Position numbers and translations under genes: made by a program. The notes under the pieces are model-generated. The model saw only the letters and a list, made by a program, of their open reading frames with translations. It ran no database searches and was not told the origin of the DNA. 43,161 nucleotides of DNA from DATAJX01 sp964601735 (lineage in GTDB: Bacteria; Pseudomonadota; Alphaproteobacteria; UBA2136; UBA6156), in the NCBI GenBank assembly GCA_964601735.1, contig CAZROO010000009.1, positions 1 through 43,161 on the forward strand. The letters are read 5' to 3'. Shown here one piece after another: positions 42,959-43,161 of this stretch; within the stretch, counting starts at the first letter, position 1; every line of letters begins with the position of its first letter.

Positions 42959-43161
42959 TTAACCGCCAAATAAACTGCCCAGCAAACTGCCCGGCACGTC
43001 AAAAATGCTTTCCGCCACACTGGTGCCCACCCCTTTCTGTAACGCGCTGTCAAACACGCTGTAGCCGCTCGCGGGCATCGTCTTTTCATAATAATCCAGC
43101 AAGCTGGCCTGCCGCGTCGCATCGCTACTGATGCTCGAACTGAAGCTCTTCGCAGCCGCTG
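42959..43161 (-). CDS. C-terminal end of an unknown protein (5' end beyond window)
   Basis: The frame is open from the right edge and ends in a stop at 42959–42961. The visible 66 residues are Ser- and Gly-rich and end GSLLGSLFGG. This is a small fragment, but the tight spacing to the next gene and the good codon use support it. No family is recognised. Confidence 0.6.
   Translation of the reverse strand, partial: AAAKSFSSSISSDATRQASLLDYYEKTMPASGYSVFDSALQKGVGTSVAESIFDVPGSLLGSLFGG

Overview
The window is a 43.2-kb piece of a GC-rich alphaproteobacterial chromosome. The evidence is gene order: argS–SPOR–nagZ–tatAB–tatC–serS–pcm, cpoB–tilS–ftsH–glmM, proS–lolC–lolD–dnaE, and a PopZ homologue beside valS all follow alphaproteobacterial arrangements. 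One run of 100 Ns (28770–28869) shows that it is a scaffold, probably from a draft or metagenome assembly. Nothing seen allows a firm family or genus call.

Layout, left to right. 1–1121: C-terminal end of a large repeat-rich surface protein. 1169–2921: rsmA and a SurA-type chaperone. 3071–4690: an AT-rich Cys-rich orphan beside tRNA-Leu(GAG), lipB, and a small exported protein. 4863–6134: a lone VirB11-type ATPase and a small membrane protein. 6187–10622: pyrG–secG and, divergently, a PpiD-type chaperone with a small exported protein. 10653–18209: a 53-aa membrane protein, dnaE, lolD, lolC, a pair of tiny overlapping genes, proS and tRNA-Met. 18297–18905: an outer-membrane beta-barrel. 19073–21527: the most unusual locus. 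22155–28769: glmM, ftsH, two small exported or membrane genes, tilS and cpoB. 29010–40791: pcm, serS, tatC, exoD, tatB, tatA, ydcF-like, nagZ, SPOR, argS, valS, popZ. 40891–43161: a phage or gene-transfer-agent-like lysis module and unknown genes running off the edge.

The standout is a three-gene operon at 19073–21527. Its first gene fuses an N-terminal Cro/CI-type helix-turn-helix DNA-binding domain to a complete form-I-like RuBisCO large-subunit fold. The carbamylated lysine, both acidic metal ligands, the catalytic histidines and loop-6 lysine are all replaced, while the glycines of one phosphate-binding site remain. The second gene is a Nudix hydrolase with a nearly intact Nudix box. The third is a RuBisCO small-subunit homologue. 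The fusion is transcribed divergently from the beta-barrel gene, and two inverted repeats in the shared 167-bp intergenic region could be its operators. The simplest reading, which is inference, is a RuBisCO-derived holo-complex turned into a metabolite-responsive transcription factor.

Two other themes recur. First, four small exported or membrane proteins of unknown function (starts at 4690 minus, 5892 plus, 26065 plus, 26648 plus) are each preceded by a heat-shock-sigma (RpoH)-like promoter with the same 13-bp spacer, suggesting a small envelope-stress regulon. Second, the genome carries dispersed palindromic repeats. Several lie at the 3' ends of genes, and related units sit in frame inside lipB and glmM, while a short octamer array sits in frame inside tilS. 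This resembles the palindromic elements described inside Rickettsia genes.
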